A stretch of 64,000 nt of DNA from Photobacterium obscurum (GCF_026191635.1 NZ_JAKRRW010000004.1:310001-374000); one strand, 5' to 3'; shown: positions 10,090 to 19,739, counted from the stretch's first letter. The notes: generated from the sequence alone by a model not told the origin. Made by a program: numbers and translations.

Positions 10090-10560
10090 GTGATAAGGAT
10101 AGCAAAGAGAACGGACTACGCTGAGCTAGTTTCCCTATTTATTGAAGAGAATATACACAACCATAAGATTGCTCCTGACAGGGTAGCACAGACAAGCGAT
10201 GTACTGTCGCTGAAGGAGCTGGATGAAATCCTTAGTGATCCGTCTTCGTATCTTGGCGTCTGTGAATATGAAGGTAAGGTTGTCGGTTTGGTATTGGGGA
10301 CATTTCATTTGAAACGGCCTAATCGGTGGAATCCAGGTCGAAATTTTGCTTATTTGGAAGAACTGATCGTTACAGAAAGTATGCGTGGAAAGAGTATTGC
10401 CTTTGGGCTTGTTTCTGCTTTTAAGGTATGGGCTAAAGCACAAGGTGCGAGTTGTATTGATTTGAACGTGTGGCACAGTAATGAAGTTGCGATAGCGTTT
10501 TATAGGCAGGTAGGTTTTACCGATAAACAGCGGCTCATGTCTTTGCCAGTTGATGGTTGA
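10090..10560 (+). CDS. GNAT-family N-acetyltransferase
   Basis: Acetyl-CoA-dependent acyltransferase of 156 aa. The central strand LEELIVTESMRGKSIAFGL carries the acetyl-CoA loop (R-G-K-S-I-A), and the C-terminal NEVAIAFYRQVGF is the standard GNAT ending. The acceptor is unknown. The start is GTG at 10090 with GAGG at 10079-10082; no ATG is better placed. The gene stands alone between the HD pseudogene and the cold-shock gene. Confidence 0.8.
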   Translation: MIRIAKRTDYAELVSLFIEENIHNHKIAPDRVAQTSDVLSLKELDEILSDPSSYLGVCEYEGKVVGLVLGTFHLKRPNRWNPGRNFAYLEELIVTESMRGKSIAFGLVSAFKVWAKAQGASCIDLNVWHSNEVAIAFYRQVGFTDKQRLMSLPVDG

Positions 10561-10900
10561 TAAAGCAAAAAAATACTTATAGAGATGAGTAAGATGGATG
10601 CTAGGTGTCTATGGTTTGTGCAGTATAGAGGGTTAGCTTTTTTCGCCTTTTGGCAATTTGAAATAAATGATAAAAAGACTATACAAACCAGTAAATACTG
10701 GTAGTATTGTCCTCGGCCTGTAATCAGACCTATTTATATGAAATACAATATTATGCTATTAGAACGCTTCGCTACATCTGCTTTACCAGTTAGTGTCAAT
10801 GAAGTTTTTCCATTCATAATTATTCCTCACATAAGTAATTCTTTTCCCGGCTACACAACGCATTATGCGAATTATTTGTAAAAAAAATTAGGATATAATC
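10561..10900 (+). promoter_or_regulatory. Upstream region / probable 5' leader of the cold-shock gene
   Basis: 340 bases without a gene. A long leader is usual for cspA-type mRNAs and the stretch fits one, with a palindrome CGCATTATGCG at 10858-10868 and AGGA before the ATG. No convincing cold box or -35/-10 pair was identified. Confidence 0.35.
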
Positions 10901-11110
10901 ATGTCTAAATCAACTGGTATCGTTAAGTGGTTCAACGAAGAGAAAGGTTTCGGTTTCATCACTCAAGACAACGGCGGTGCTGACGTATTCGTTCACTTCC
11001 GTGCTATCGCTTCTGAAGGTTTCAAGACTCTTGCAGAAGGTCAAAAAGTTTCTTTCGAAACTGAGCAAGGCCAGAAAGGTCTTCAGGCTGCAAACGTTGT
11101 AGCTCTATAA
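10901..11110 (+). CDS. Cold-shock protein, CspA family
   Basis: A 69-residue single cold-shock domain that binds single-stranded RNA/DNA and melts secondary structure. RNP1 (KGFGFI) and RNP2 (VFVHF) are intact, and the [10 protein letters not shown] aromatic patch is typical. Length matches CspA-family members exactly. Codon use is very biased, indicating high expression. The start has AGGA nine bases upstream. Which paralogue (CspA, CspC, CspE or CspD-like) cannot be settled from sequence. A strong terminator follows. Confidence 0.95.
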   Translation: MSKSTGIVKWFNEEKGFGFITQDNGGADVFVHFRAIASEGFKTLAEGQKVSFETEQGQKGLQAANVVAL

Positions 11111-11135
11111 TTTAAAGATTTAATCTTTGAATTAG

Positions 11136-11165
11136 AAAAATGCTGGCCAAGGCCAGCATTTTTTG
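11136..11165 (+). terminator. Rho-independent terminator of csp gene
   Basis: AAAAATGCTGGCC / GGCCAGCATTTTT stem with an AA loop and T-run. Confidence 0.93.
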
Positions 11166-11189
11166 TATCTATAGTATGCCTCTAGGCTC

Positions 11190-11390
11190 ACCTATTTTAT
11201 CTCCAATACTGTATTCAGCCATTCAGTGATTTCATCCCATGAAGTGGACCTGCCATCCATTAGGCGCCTTAGCATTCCTCCTTGCAATAAATGATAAACC
11301 TGCTTGCCTTACCTACATAACAAGCGATGAGCTCTAATTCATCCGCAATCGTTGCTCGATTAATCGTATGGCGAAATTAGATCCTGATAA
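11190..11390 (-). pseudogene. Possible remnant of a TetR-type regulator C-terminus
   Basis: On the minus strand, two frames joined near 11290 read DELELIACYV and then VYHLLQGGMLRRLMDG...WLNTVLEIK, ending at a stop near 11200. The second part resembles the C-terminal helices of TetR/AcrR-like regulators. There is no DNA-binding domain upstream, so at most this is a fragment. The assignment is by eye and weak. Confidence 0.3.
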
Positions 11391-11490
11391 CAAGTTTTAT
11401 AGACAGATTGATTGTGATGGGAAAAGACATGGTAGCTCCTCAATATGGCCGACATACTCTGAAAGAACACTTCAGCACCTTGAAAGGTAA
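11368..11490 (+). CDS. Possible 40-residue ORF, unknown
   Basis: An ATG-initiated frame (MAKLDPDNKFYRQIDCDG...) in the otherwise gene-free stretch between the csp terminator and rbsR. It has no clear ribosome site and no recognised family. It may be a fragment of an older gene. Confidence 0.15.
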   Translation: MAKLDPDNKFYRQIDCDGKRHGSSSIWPTYSERTLQHLER

Positions 11491-11544
11491 ATATTTATAA
11501 TGCTGAACAGTCTTAATCACTAATGAATGGTGTGGGGGGAGAGC

Positions 11545-11572
11545 AAAATTCCGGACTGAAGCCCGGAATTTG
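11545..11572 (-). terminator. Terminator of the rbs operon
   Basis: On the minus strand AAATTCCGG / CCGGAATTT with an eight-base loop, then TTTTGC, 22 bases after the rbsR stop. Confidence 0.8.
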
Positions 11573-11593
11573 TTTTCGATGTATAACCAATGT

Positions 11594-12598
11594 TTATCGT
11601 AGCGATTTTACGCTGTCACGCTCGACCAGTGTTGGCTCAAGCTGAATAACATGGTTGGTCTCACGTTTGCTTTGAATCTTGTCTAGCAGTGTATCAACGG
11701 CTTGCTGGCCGAGACGGTGTTTTGATTGATGTATCGTTGTTAGCGATGGCGTAATGTACTTGGCCAGTTTAATGTCATCATAGCCAACAATTGATAGATC
11801 ATCGGGAACAGAGATCCCTTTCTTGTGAGCTGTATTGATAACTCCCATTGCCATCATGTCGTTACAGACAAAAAGGGCGGTAGGCAATTCGCCTCGTTCA
11901 TATACTTCATTAAAGGCAATTTCACCGCCTTCACATTCAAAGTTGCCGGATGCTATCCACTGCTTATTGATTTCCAGCCCAGCTTCTTCCATTGCCTGTA
12001 CAAAGCCAGAAAGACGTTGCTGTGCCGGCAGTTTGTCCAGTGGTCCTGTCAGGCAGCCGATTTTGGTATGCCCCTGTGCTATCAAGTGACGGGTTGCTAG
12101 GTAGCCGCCGTGATGGGAGTTATCTTGAATTTTATCACTTGGGAAATCAATCGGTCCCCAGTCCATGACGACTGTTGGAACAGGCTGGTGGCGGGTGAAT
12201 AAGTCGAACTCTTTATCTTCTACTTCACTGCACATAAGCAGTAGGCCATCTACGCGTTTTTGCAGCAAGGTATCAAGATTCGAGTGCATACGTTCAACAT
12301 CGCCTTCGGTATTGCACAAGATCAGGTTATAACCCTGTTCGTAGCATCGACGCTCGACTCCTTTAACCACCTCACCAAAGAAAGGGTTTGTCGATGTGGT
12401 TACCAACATACCAAAAGTACGGGTGTGATTGACCTTAAGGCTGCGGGCAAGGGCTGATGGAGCGTAGTTAAGCTCTTCAACAGCTGCCATTACCCGAACT
12501 GAAATATCTTCACTCACAAAGCGTGTTTTATTCAGTACGTGGCTGACCGTGGAGGTTGATACCCCGGCATGTTTTGCAACATCTTTAATTGTCGCCAT
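11594..12598 (-). CDS. rbsR: Ribose operon repressor RbsR (LacI family)
   Basis: A 334-residue LacI/GalR repressor. The helix-turn-helix and hinge are at 1-60 (IKDVAKHAGVSTSTVSHVLN), followed by a sugar-binding domain of the periplasmic-binding-protein fold. It is the last gene of rbsDACBKR, the same place as in E. coli, and binds ribose as inducer in that family. The matching operators (gaaacgtttc-type palindromes) lie before rbsD at 17767-17823, so the operon is probably autoregulated. A 103-base gap separates it from rbsK. Confidence 0.93.
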   Translation of the reverse strand: MATIKDVAKHAGVSTSTVSHVLNKTRFVSEDISVRVMAAVEELNYAPSALARSLKVNHTRTFGMLVTTSTNPFFGEVVKGVERRCYEQGYNLILCNTEGDVERMHSNLDTLLQKRVDGLLLMCSEVEDKEFDLFTRHQPVPTVVMDWGPIDFPSDKIQDNSHHGGYLATRHLIAQGHTKIGCLTGPLDKLPAQQRLSGFVQAMEEAGLEINKQWIASGNFECEGGEIAFNEVYERGELPTALFVCNDMMAMGVINTAHKKGISVPDDLSIVGYDDIKLAKYITPSLTTIHQSKHRLGQQAVDTLLDKIQSKRETNHVIQLEPTLVERDSVKSLR

Positions 12599-12701
12599 TG
12601 AGTTCTCCCTGACACATACCAGGTAGCCGGTATACGCCTATAATGCTTCTCGCGATATAGGCGATGCATACCAACCTGGTTAGAATCGAGTTTGGCCTAT
12701 A

Positions 12702-13622
12702 TTAATTGTGCTCCATTAGAAAGCGTTCCACCTCTCTACGATGTGGAATAGAGGTCTGAGCACCCATACGTGTAACTGAAATGGCAGCGGCGGCGTGGGC
12801 AAAACGGATTGCGTCATCGATGGCACGGCCTTCCTGCAAGCTGGTTAACAAGGCCCCGTTAAACGTATCGCCCGCAGCCGTGGTATCCTTGGCATCAACA
12901 CGGAAACCGGGAACTTGTTGGCCCTTGCCGTTCTCGCTGATCCAGACGCCTTGGCTACCAAGGGTGATCATTACCTGCTTGATGCCTTTGGCGTGCAGAA
13001 CGTCTGCCGCTTTTTGCGCCGACGTTACATCGTCAACCTTCACACCCGTCAGAAGCTCCGCCTCTGTCTCATTGGGTGTAATCATATCAACAAGTTGCAA
13101 TAAGTCATCTGATAATGTTTGTGCTGGAGCTGGATTGAGTACAACACGTGTACCAGACTGTTTCGCAACTTTCGCAGCGGCCTCTATTGTTTCGATCGGG
13201 GTTTCCAGTTGCATCAGCAGTGTATCGGCAGCCTCAATCAGGTGGTAATGAGGCTTGATACGTGCGGCAGTCAGGCAGCCATTGGCTTCTGCTGAAATAC
13301 AGATGCTGTTTTCACCCGTTGCTGCAACCTGGATCATTGCGATGCCTGTTGGCATGTTTTCTTCAATCATTACCGCTTCAGTGTTCATACCTTCTTGGGC
13401 GAATGCATCGCGCATTTCGTGGCCGAAGCTGTCATCACCCACACTGGCAATAAAGGCGATGTCGGCCCCAAGCCGTGCAGCTGCTACAGCCTGATTTGCC
13501 CCTTTACCACCTGGAATAACGCAATAGCTGTGGCCATGTAACGTTTCCCCTGGACGCGGGAAAGAGGCTACTTGCAAGACATGGTCAGCATTGACGCTAC
13601 CAAGAACAACTAATTTATTCAT
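12702..13622 (-). CDS. rbsK: Ribokinase
   Basis: Phosphorylates D-ribose with ATP to ribose 5-phosphate, the entry point to the pentose phosphate pathway. PfkB-family protein of 306 aa with the GGKGANQAVAAARLG substrate signature near residue 40 and the catalytic AAGDTFNGAL motif (Asp252). It starts with ATG at 13622. It is separated from rbsB by 156 bases that hold a perfect inverted repeat. Confidence 0.96.
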   Translation of the reverse strand: MNKLVVLGSVNADHVLQVASFPRPGETLHGHSYCVIPGGKGANQAVAAARLGADIAFIASVGDDSFGHEMRDAFAQEGMNTEAVMIEENMPTGIAMIQVAATGENSICISAEANGCLTAARIKPHYHLIEAADTLLMQLETPIETIEAAAKVAKQSGTRVVLNPAPAQTLSDDLLQLVDMITPNETEAELLTGVKVDDVTSAQKAADVLHAKGIKQVMITLGSQGVWISENGKGQQVPGFRVDAKDTTAAGDTFNGALLTSLQEGRAIDDAIRFAHAAAAISVTRMGAQTSIPHRREVERFLMEHN

Positions 13623-13726
13623 ATCGGGACCTTATTATGTTATCTGGCCAAAATGTATGGGTTAGCATTGCCGGTTGGTGGTGGTGCTAAACGATGCATT
13701 TTGAATAAGAAGACTAGCGCCTAGAA

Positions 13727-13760
13727 TCTAGTTCCTAGAGGTTGGTTTCTAGGAACTAGA
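13727..13760 (-). promoter_or_regulatory. Intercistronic hairpin between rbsB and rbsK
   Basis: A perfect 13-base inverted repeat, TCTAGTTCCTAGA and TCTAGGAACTAGA, with an eight-base loop. It sits just after the rbsB stop on the transcript. It has no T-run, so it is more likely a 3'-end stabiliser or processing block that raises RbsB over RbsK than a full terminator. Confidence 0.6.
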
Positions 13761-13778
13761 TACAGGTACTCGGAGCGA

Positions 13779-14657
13779 TTACTTAGTAATAACTTTTAGT
13801 GGCACTGGAATGCTTGCTTCAACTTTTTCGCCTTTCAGCATTTTGTCTGCGGTTTCAACACCTAGCGCACCAATCAGGTCAGGCTGTTGGGCGATAGTTG
13901 CGCCTAGTTTACCGCGCTTAACCGCTGCGATACCATCGTCTGTACCATCAAAACCTACGATTAGTACATCTTTACCGGAAGCCTGAACTGCGCGAAGGGC
14001 ACCAAGTGCCATTTCATCATTCTGGGCAAACACCGCTTGTACATCTGGGTTGGCAGCAAGCATGTTTTCCATTACGTTCAGACCTTTGGTGCGATCGAAG
14101 TCAGCAGGCTGACTAGCCAGTAGATCCATGTCGTTAGCTTTAACAGCGTTCATGAAGCCCTTACCACGCTCACGTGCTGCCGATGTACCAGCGATACCTT
14201 CAAGTTGGATAACGCGAGCTTTCTCACCAACTTTCTCCATGATGTATTTACCCGCCATTTCACCACCGGCAACGTTGTCTGATGCAATGTGGCTGACGAC
14301 TTCACCACGGCTTGCACCACGGTCAAGAGTTAGGACTGGAATATTAGAGCGGTTAGCCATGCGGATAGCATTAGATACTGCATCAGAATCAGTAGGGTTG
14401 ATTAGAATCGCCTTTACGCCACGAACCGTCAGATCTTCAATGTTAGAAAGCTCTTTGCTAGGGTCGTTCTGTGAATCAAGAACAATTAACTTATAGCCTA
14501 GCTCTTGTGCTTTTGCCTCTGCACCTTCCTTCATGGTGACGAAAAATGGGTTATTTAGCGTAGATACAACCATTGCCATGGTGTCTTGCGCGGCAGCCGT
14601 AGTGCTGAAAGAAGCGGACAGTACAGCGGCAGAGATTAGGGTTGCTAGCTTTTTCAT
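13779..14657 (-). CDS. rbsB: Ribose-binding periplasmic protein RbsB
   Basis: Periplasmic receptor that delivers ribose to RbsAC and, in enteric bacteria, to the Trg chemoreceptor. A signal peptide ([17 protein letters not shown], cleavage near residue 23 after AAA) precedes the type I periplasmic-binding-protein fold. The family hallmarks [15 protein letters not shown] and QNDEMALGA are present. Length of 292 matches the family. It is preceded by rbsC with an 84-base gap. Confidence 0.96.
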   Translation of the reverse strand: MKKLATLISAAVLSASFSTTAAAQDTMAMVVSTLNNPFFVTMKEGAEAKAQELGYKLIVLDSQNDPSKELSNIEDLTVRGVKAILINPTDSDAVSNAIRMANRSNIPVLTLDRGASRGEVVSHIASDNVAGGEMAGKYIMEKVGEKARVIQLEGIAGTSAARERGKGFMNAVKANDMDLLASQPADFDRTKGLNVMENMLAANPDVQAVFAQNDEMALGALRAVQASGKDVLIVGFDGTDDGIAAVKRGKLGATIAQQPDLIGALGVETADKMLKGEKVEASIPVPLKVITK

Positions 14658-14741
14658 TCTGTTTTCCTTTCTACATATGTCGGGTTGGTTGCGGGTAGGG
14701 GGAACTACCCGCGTTGCTAGTATTTCTCTAGCTACAGAGGG

Positions 14742-15725
14742 TTACTTATTTTTGTTATCTACTAAGACTGCAAGCAAGATTACCACTGCTTTTGCAATCA
14801 TTTGGTAGTAGGAAGATACATCTAACAGGTTTAGAGCGTTGTTTAGGAAGCCGATAATCAGCGCACCAATCAAGGTACCCATGATTCGACCCTTACCACC
14901 GGCCAGGCTGGTGCCGCCAAGTACGACCGCGGCAATCGCATCCAACTCGTATCCCATACCAGCAGTAGGCTGAGCCGAAGAAAGACGAGAGGTGACGATA
15001 ATACCTGCCAGTGCTGCTAACAGGCCGCAGATTGCGTAGACGCCAATCTTGACGCGATCCACGTTGATGCCCGAAAGACGAGTTGCTGATTCGTTACCGC
15101 CTAGTGCATAGATATAGCGACCGAAGCGAGTATGGTTCAGTAAGTACCAGATTGCCGCGAAAACGATAACCATCAGCCAGATAGGAACCGGAATACCCAT
15201 TGCGTAGCCAGTACCAAACCAGGCAAAGCTGTCTGCTACGTCAGTAAAACCGGTAGAAATTGGGCGACCATCGGTGTAAACCATGGTGACACCGCGAAGC
15301 AGGGTCATGGTAACTAAGGTCGCAATAAAGGCCTGAACTTTACCTTTGGCGATAATTACCCCGCTGATAGCACCCAGCGCGGCACCTGCCAGCAATGCTG
15401 TCGGGACAGCTACGAGTACAGGGATTTCCATGCCAATCATAGTGGCTGCAAAGGCACCGCACAGAGCAAGTACCGAGCCGACACTTAGGTCAATACCGGC
15501 TGTCAGGATAACCAGTGTCATCCCTACTGCGATAATGGCATTTACCGAGGTCTGACGGAGGATGTTCAAGATGTTATCGACGGTAAAGAAGTTAGGGTTA
15601 AGGAAAGACACCACCACGATCAGGAAGACCAGCGCGATCAGTGACTTCTGTTCAATTAACCATTCTTTGCTAAATAGCTTGTTGCTACCGGATTCTAGTG
15701 TTTTGGTCATTGCGTTGCTGCTCAT
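14742..15725 (-). CDS. rbsC: Ribose ABC transporter permease RbsC
   Basis: Inner-membrane permease of the BPD_transp_2 family, 327 aa, with about ten hydrophobic segments. The [14 protein letters not shown] region and the [14 protein letters not shown] loop are conserved in RbsC/XylH-type permeases. Its ATG overlaps the rbsA stop (ATGA at 15722-15725), so the two are translationally coupled. Confidence 0.96.
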   Translation of the reverse strand: MSSNAMTKTLESGSNKLFSKEWLIEQKSLIALVFLIVVVSFLNPNFFTVDNILNILRQTSVNAIIAVGMTLVILTAGIDLSVGSVLALCGAFAATMIGMEIPVLVAVPTALLAGAALGAISGVIIAKGKVQAFIATLVTMTLLRGVTMVYTDGRPISTGFTDVADSFAWFGTGYAMGIPVPIWLMVIVFAAIWYLLNHTRFGRYIYALGGNESATRLSGINVDRVKIGVYAICGLLAALAGIIVTSRLSSAQPTAGMGYELDAIAAVVLGGTSLAGGKGRIMGTLIGALIIGFLNNALNLLDVSSYYQMIAKAVVILLAVLVDNKNK

Positions 15726-17227
15726 GCTGCTACCTCGTTAATTTGTTTACCCACAGCGCAGGCTAGTAATTTTTCTTGATCGGCTTCAGCTGCCATAAAT
15801 TCGCCGCTGATTTGTCCTTCATGCATGACCATAATACGGTCACTCATGCCAAGTACTTCAGGCATCTCCGAAGAGACAAGGATGATACTCATGCCCTCGG
15901 CTTTGAATTGGTTGATAAGTTGATAGATTTCTTTCTTTGCACCGACATCGACACCCCGGGTTGGTTCATCGAGGATTAGTACTTTCGGCTTGGTCATCAG
16001 GCCTTTGGCAATGGCGACTTTTTGCTGATTACCGCCTGATAGGTTACCGATAATCTGGTTGCGGCTTGGGGTTTTGATGTTGAACAGGCGAATAAAGTCT
16101 TCGACAGCAGTAACTTCATCATAGTGATTGAGCTGAACGCCTTTGGACAGTTGGTCAAGCGAACAGATAGACATGTTCTCTTTCACTGACAGTCCCAGGA
16201 TCAGGCCGTCACCTTTACGGTCTTCAGAAATATAGGCAATGCCGTTAGCCAGTCCGTCCTGAGGGCTGATTGGGTTGATGGTTTTACCGTCAAGAATCAC
16301 ATCACCAGAATCTCGGGTAAGGGCGCCATATATCACTTTCATTAGCTCGGTACGCCCAGCTCCCATCAGGCCGGAGACACCGAGGATTTCACCGCGATCC
16401 AGGGTGAAGCTCACGTTGTTGACACCGGAGCCAGAGAGATTCTTAACTTCTAGACAGGTTGTGCCGTGCTTAACATCAATACGCGGGTACTGCTCGTCAA
16501 GGCGGCGGCCAACCATCATCTCAATCATGGTGTCTTCATCGATGTCGGCAACCTGGCGCTCGCCGATGAACTTACCATCGCGAAGTACGGTAATGTCATC
16601 GCAGATCTCGAAGATTTCTTTTAGGCGGTGTGAGATATAAACAATGCCACAGCCTTCATCGCGTAGTTCATTGATGACCTTGAACAGGGATTCTGTTTCG
16701 GTGTCGGTCAGGGCATCTGTCGGTTCATCCATAATGATGACCTGAGATTTAAACGACAGGGCTTTGGCGATTTCAACCATCTGTTGTTCGCCAAGGCTCA
16801 ACTCGCCAAGCAGTTGGCGGGAGCTGTGTTTAACATTAAGGCGTTTAAGTAGCGCATCGGCTTCACGGTACATTTCAGACCATTTGATGCCGCCGAAGGG
16901 ATTGGTCTTCTCACGACCGAGGAAGATATTCTCGGCAATTGTCAGCTCAGGGATCAGATTGAGCTCTTGGTGGATGATACTGATGCCGGCTTCTTGTGAA
17001 TGGCGAGGACCGTTAAAGTTAACTTGGTTGCCCTGGTAGCGGATTTGACCAGCATCCATGGCATAGATACCAGTAAGTGCCTTCATCAACGTCGACTTGC
17101 CCGCACCATTCTCCCCCATTAAAGCCATTACTTTGCCGGGATAGACATTCAGGCAAGCATTGTCGAGGGCTTTTACGCCCGGGAATGCTTTCTCAATGCC
17201 TTTTAATTCTAAAATTGGCTGTTTCAT
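15722..17227 (-). CDS. rbsA: Ribose ABC transporter ATPase RbsA
   Basis: Fused double ATPase that powers ribose uptake through RbsC. The first cassette has Walker [10 protein letters not shown] and the second a degenerate GLMGAGRTE, as usual for RbsA/MglA proteins. Signature LSLGEQQ and LSGGNQQ, and Walker [12 protein letters not shown] and [11 protein letters not shown], are present. Walker B of the first cassette is normal, so it is the active one. ATG 17227 has AAGGAA six bases upstream and gives 501 aa, the E. coli length; the frame also opens from a TTG at 17242. Confidence 0.95.
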   Translation of the reverse strand: MKQPILELKGIEKAFPGVKALDNACLNVYPGKVMALMGENGAGKSTLMKALTGIYAMDAGQIRYQGNQVNFNGPRHSQEAGISIIHQELNLIPELTIAENIFLGREKTNPFGGIKWSEMYREADALLKRLNVKHSSRQLLGELSLGEQQMVEIAKALSFKSQVIIMDEPTDALTDTETESLFKVINELRDEGCGIVYISHRLKEIFEICDDITVLRDGKFIGERQVADIDEDTMIEMMVGRRLDEQYPRIDVKHGTTCLEVKNLSGSGVNNVSFTLDRGEILGVSGLMGAGRTELMKVIYGALTRDSGDVILDGKTINPISPQDGLANGIAYISEDRKGDGLILGLSVKENMSICSLDQLSKGVQLNHYDEVTAVEDFIRLFNIKTPSRNQIIGNLSGGNQQKVAIAKGLMTKPKVLILDEPTRGVDVGAKKEIYQLINQFKAEGMSIILVSSEMPEVLGMSDRIMVMHEGQISGEFMAAEADQEKLLACAVGKQINEVAA

Positions 17228-17263
17228 GTCAGTTCCTTGCAAATAAGCAGATGAGTAGGGTGG

Positions 17264-17683
17264 TTAGAACACAACGCCTGCCTGGAAAATAACATTGGCG
17301 TAAGGCGTACATTCACCTGTACGTACAACCGCCTTGCTGTTTTGAGTATGAACTTTGAATGCTTCGTGGCTGATATAGGAAATGTTGATAGATTTGTCAC
17401 ACAACACTTCTTCGTTTCGGATTAGCTCAATCAGTGCTTGATGATGCTCAGGGCTGACTTGCTTAAACTCTTCAGCCATTACAATCCCTTCTATTTGCAT
17501 CTCACCAAGGACGGCTTTAACAGTATCGATAAAAGTTGGAACGCCAGGGATCAGTGCAAGATCGATACGTTGCGTTTCGTCAGGTATTGGAAGTCCCGCA
17601 TCACAGATAGTGACTTCATCGGTATGACCTAAGGTCGCGACGATGTATGACAATTCAGCATTGATGAGTGCGCTTTTTTTCAT
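17264..17683 (-). CDS. rbsD: D-ribose pyranase RbsD
   Basis: Interconverts beta-pyranose and beta-furanose ribose so that RbsK receives its substrate form. 139 aa, identical in length to the E. coli protein. The N-terminal GHTDEVTICDAGLPIP contains the catalytic His (LGHTDE). It is the first gene of the operon. ATG 17683 is preferred to the GTG at 17692, which abuts the AAGG ribosome site. Confidence 0.95.
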   Translation of the reverse strand: MKKSALINAELSYIVATLGHTDEVTICDAGLPIPDETQRIDLALIPGVPTFIDTVKAVLGEMQIEGIVMAEEFKQVSPEHHQALIELIRNEEVLCDKSINISYISHEAFKVHTQNSKAVVRTGECTPYANVIFQAGVVF

Positions 17684-17766
17684 GGATTGCACCTTATTAA
17701 TTCATGGTGGTGATGCGTTGTTCTAGCCAGCCTTGGCTTATCTTTCCTTGCTGTTTTTTTATTCAT

Positions 17767-17823
17767 CGAAACGTTTACGCAAACGTTTCGATGGCTGTAA
17801 ATGTAGAGCGAAACGTTTCGATG
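17767..17823. promoter_or_regulatory. RbsR-type operators before rbsD
   Basis: Two LacI-family palindromes lie upstream of rbsD. Site 1 (17767-17790) has CGAAACGTTT and AAACGTTTCG joined by ACGC. Site 2 (17809-17823) is GCGAAACGTTTCGAT. They match the gcgAAACGTTTcgc core of known RbsR sites. Confidence 0.8.
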
Positions 17824-17845
17824 TGCATTACTCAAGCTTACAAAA

Positions 17846-17861
17846 TGTGACATACGTCAGA
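17846..17861. promoter_or_regulatory. CRP-like site upstream of the rbs operators
   Basis: TGTGACATACGTCAGA is one base from the TGTGA-N6-TCACA consensus and sits upstream of the operators, as expected for catabolite activation of a sugar operon. Confidence 0.6.
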
Positions 17862-18079
17862 ACAAATATGCTTTTTATGAATAAATAGAGCGAAAGATCA
17901 CATTGAAGAAGCGAATGAATATTGGTGGGCTTTATAGCACTGGCTAATCATTTTGCTGGGAATAAGAAACTTATGTCATTTTTGTGTAAGTTAATGCAAA
18001 TTGTGCCTGAACGCTTTGAATTCAGAGCAGAAAAAGGCTTATCATTTAGTTCTGCTTACTATTCTTACTGGGAATAAAA

Positions 18080-18334
18080 TTGAGTATGGCTGTTTCAGCT
18101 ATCAGCTTCTTGCCGCTTTCACTTATCATTGCACCCATTTCGATGATTGTTCTGATGATTGCGCTGAAGAAGAAAAAGGTATGGCTAACGCGCTTGTGCC
18201 TGTTCGGTATGGGGGTGGCGGTTTTATTGTTGATAGTCTTTCAATATATGGACTACAAGCATTTCGAAGACTGCCTGATGCAGGGAGTGGGAGATTACAA
18301 GCCCTTTCGTGGTGCATGTATTACTTTCAAATAG
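18080..18334 (+). CDS. Small membrane protein, unknown
   Basis: 84 residues (82 from the alternative ATG at 18086). Two hydrophobic segments, about 8-30 (FLPLSLIIAPISMIVLMIAL) and 40-56, are separated by KKKKVW, and a short C-terminal tail contains two Cys. The TTG at 18080 is five bases after GGGAA; the ATG is eleven bases away. No family was recognised. An overlapping open frame from 18001 lacks coding character. It converges with modE. Confidence 0.5.
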   Translation: MSMAVSAISFLPLSLIIAPISMIVLMIALKKKKVWLTRLCLFGMGVAVLLLIVFQYMDYKHFEDCLMQGVGDYKPFRGACITFK

Positions 18335-18343
18335 TACAGGGTA

Positions 18344-19132
18344 CTAACTTAGCGTAGCAATTATGACCTGAGATGAAGAGAAGCAAGCTAGGGCTGATTT
18401 TCCCTGACCCAAGTTTTCTGATTCACTCTCTTGTTTGTTAATAAGCGCGCAGATTTCATCACGCTCATCAAGCTTTAGAGAGACTTCAGCTGAACTCTCA
18501 TCATATTGAATATCTTGTATTTTTCCTTGCAACTGATTATCTATCGACGGATCTGCGGGTGGAATCGTGCAGATCTGGATTGCTGGCCCCTTAACTAAGG
18601 CGACAACATCTTTGCCTACCGCTAGCTGCAAGCGTAAAGTACTGCCGTGCGTAATGGTAGCGATGACATGTTGCCCACCTTGTAGCTCGATGAAAACACG
18701 ATCATGAAGGGTATGGTTCTCAATGTTACTGATAGTTCCGAAGAACTGATTGCGGGCGCTGGTTTGCAACGAAAACTTTGCCATAACACCGAGTAAGCTA
18801 TGGAGTGGGGCATCTTCATCGTTTAGCGCTTTGAGACCCATATTCTGAATGGTATCGAGTAGCTCATACATCTGGACAATCCGCTCACCGAAGTGGGTCA
18901 GAGAGGCGCCACCACCACCCTTTCCCCCTTTTTCACTGGCAATCAGCGGTGATTCCGATCGGTTGTTCATGTCCTTGATTGCATCATAGGCTGCTTTGTA
19001 GCTTATACCCGCCTGCTTGGCTCCCTGGCTGATGGAGCCTGTTTGCTGGATCGCTTTGAGTAACGCCACACGGCGAGGGTTGGCAAATACCTTTCCGTTT
19101 TCGGAAAGGGTGAGCAGTGCGTCAAAATCCAT
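18344..19132 (-). CDS. modE: Molybdate-responsive regulator ModE
   Basis: DNA-binding molybdate sensor that in enteric bacteria represses the modABC transporter and activates molybdoenzyme genes. Residues 1-120 form the winged helix-turn-helix (GSISQGAKQAGISYKAAYDAI, then the glycine-rich GGKGGGGASLT wing). Two TOBE/Mop molybdate-binding repeats follow (about 130-260; SARNQFFGTIS, then KGPAIQI). 262 aa is the ModE length. There is no mod transporter operon in this window. Confidence 0.92.
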   Translation of the reverse strand: MDFDALLTLSENGKVFANPRRVALLKAIQQTGSISQGAKQAGISYKAAYDAIKDMNNRSESPLIASEKGGKGGGGASLTHFGERIVQMYELLDTIQNMGLKALNDEDAPLHSLLGVMAKFSLQTSARNQFFGTISNIENHTLHDRVFIELQGGQHVIATITHGSTLRLQLAVGKDVVALVKGPAIQICTIPPADPSIDNQLQGKIQDIQYDESSAEVSLKLDERDEICALINKQESESENLGQGKSALACFSSSQVIIATLS

Positions 19133-19222
19133 AACTGAATAGCCTATGAGGTTTAAAACTAGAGCTAAATCATAAGAGTAGCCGCTTGGTTGGCGTAGAG
19201 TATAACGGATTATTCAATCAGG

Positions 19223-19272
19223 TATATAGCCAAACTACTCCGAATCCAGCGGTTTGAAGTCGTTTGGATATA
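19223..19272. repeat. Imperfect palindromic intergenic repeat, copy 1
   Basis: TATATAGCCAAACTACTCC and its imperfect inverse TTTGAAGTCGTTTGGATATA lie just before the DsrE-like gene. The right arm shares the TTGAAGTC-N-TTTGG core with copies at 54627, 56756 and the end of the element at 61904-62171. Confidence 0.5.
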
Positions 19273-19304
19273 GCGATGCCTGAGCATTCTTTAGGGTAAA
19301 TACA

Positions 19305-19676
19305 ATGCAAGAAAAAGCGAAACAAACACTCCTATTCATTCTTAACGACGCCCCTTATGGCTCTGAACGCTCATTTAATGCCTTGCGTCTAGCTATTAAT
19401 CTTAATGAGCAAGATTGTGCAGAGACTTCTATCAAGATCTTCTTAATGTCCGATGCGGTTAGCTGTGCGCTACCAAGGCAAATACCGGGTGAAGGCTATA
19501 ATGTCCAGCAGATGCTGGAAATCTTATTGTCGCAAGGTGCAGAAATAAAACTGTGCAAGACCTGTTGTAACGCCCGAGGTTTGGTCGATATGCCGTTAAT
19601 CGATGGAGCGAAGATTGGCACACTGGATGATCTTTCGATGTGGACGCTGGAGGCAGATAAGGTGGTTAGCTTTTAA
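19305..19676 (+). CDS. DsrE/DsrF-like sulfur-relay family protein
   Basis: 123-residue cytoplasmic protein of the DsrE/YchN fold. The N-terminal LLFILNDAPYGSERSFNALRLA and the conserved Cys-rich KLCKTCCNARGL (about 82-93) near a helix start are typical. Members handle persulfide sulfur or are small oligomers of unknown function. It is monocistronic with a terminator downstream. The specific role is not known. Confidence 0.8.
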   Translation: MQEKAKQTLLFILNDAPYGSERSFNALRLAINLNEQDCAETSIKIFLMSDAVSCALPRQIPGEGYNVQQMLEILLSQGAEIKLCKTCCNARGLVDMPLIDGAKIGTLDDLSMWTLEADKVVSF

Positions 19677-19692
19677 CGTTTCGCTTCGAGAG

Positions 19693-19739
19693 GTGTGAAA
19701 AAAGCGAGAGTCATGGACTCTCGCTTGTTTGTTTCACAC
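19693..19739. terminator. Bidirectional terminator
   Basis: AAGCGAGAGTC / GACTCTCGCTT stem nested inside GTGTGAAA / TTTCACAC, between two convergent genes (DsrE-like and the POT transporter). Confidence 0.85.

Noticed and set aside
18001..18357. 118-residue open frame overlapping the small membrane protein
   Set aside because: No ribosome site, poor composition, and the other frame has two clear hydrophobic helices.
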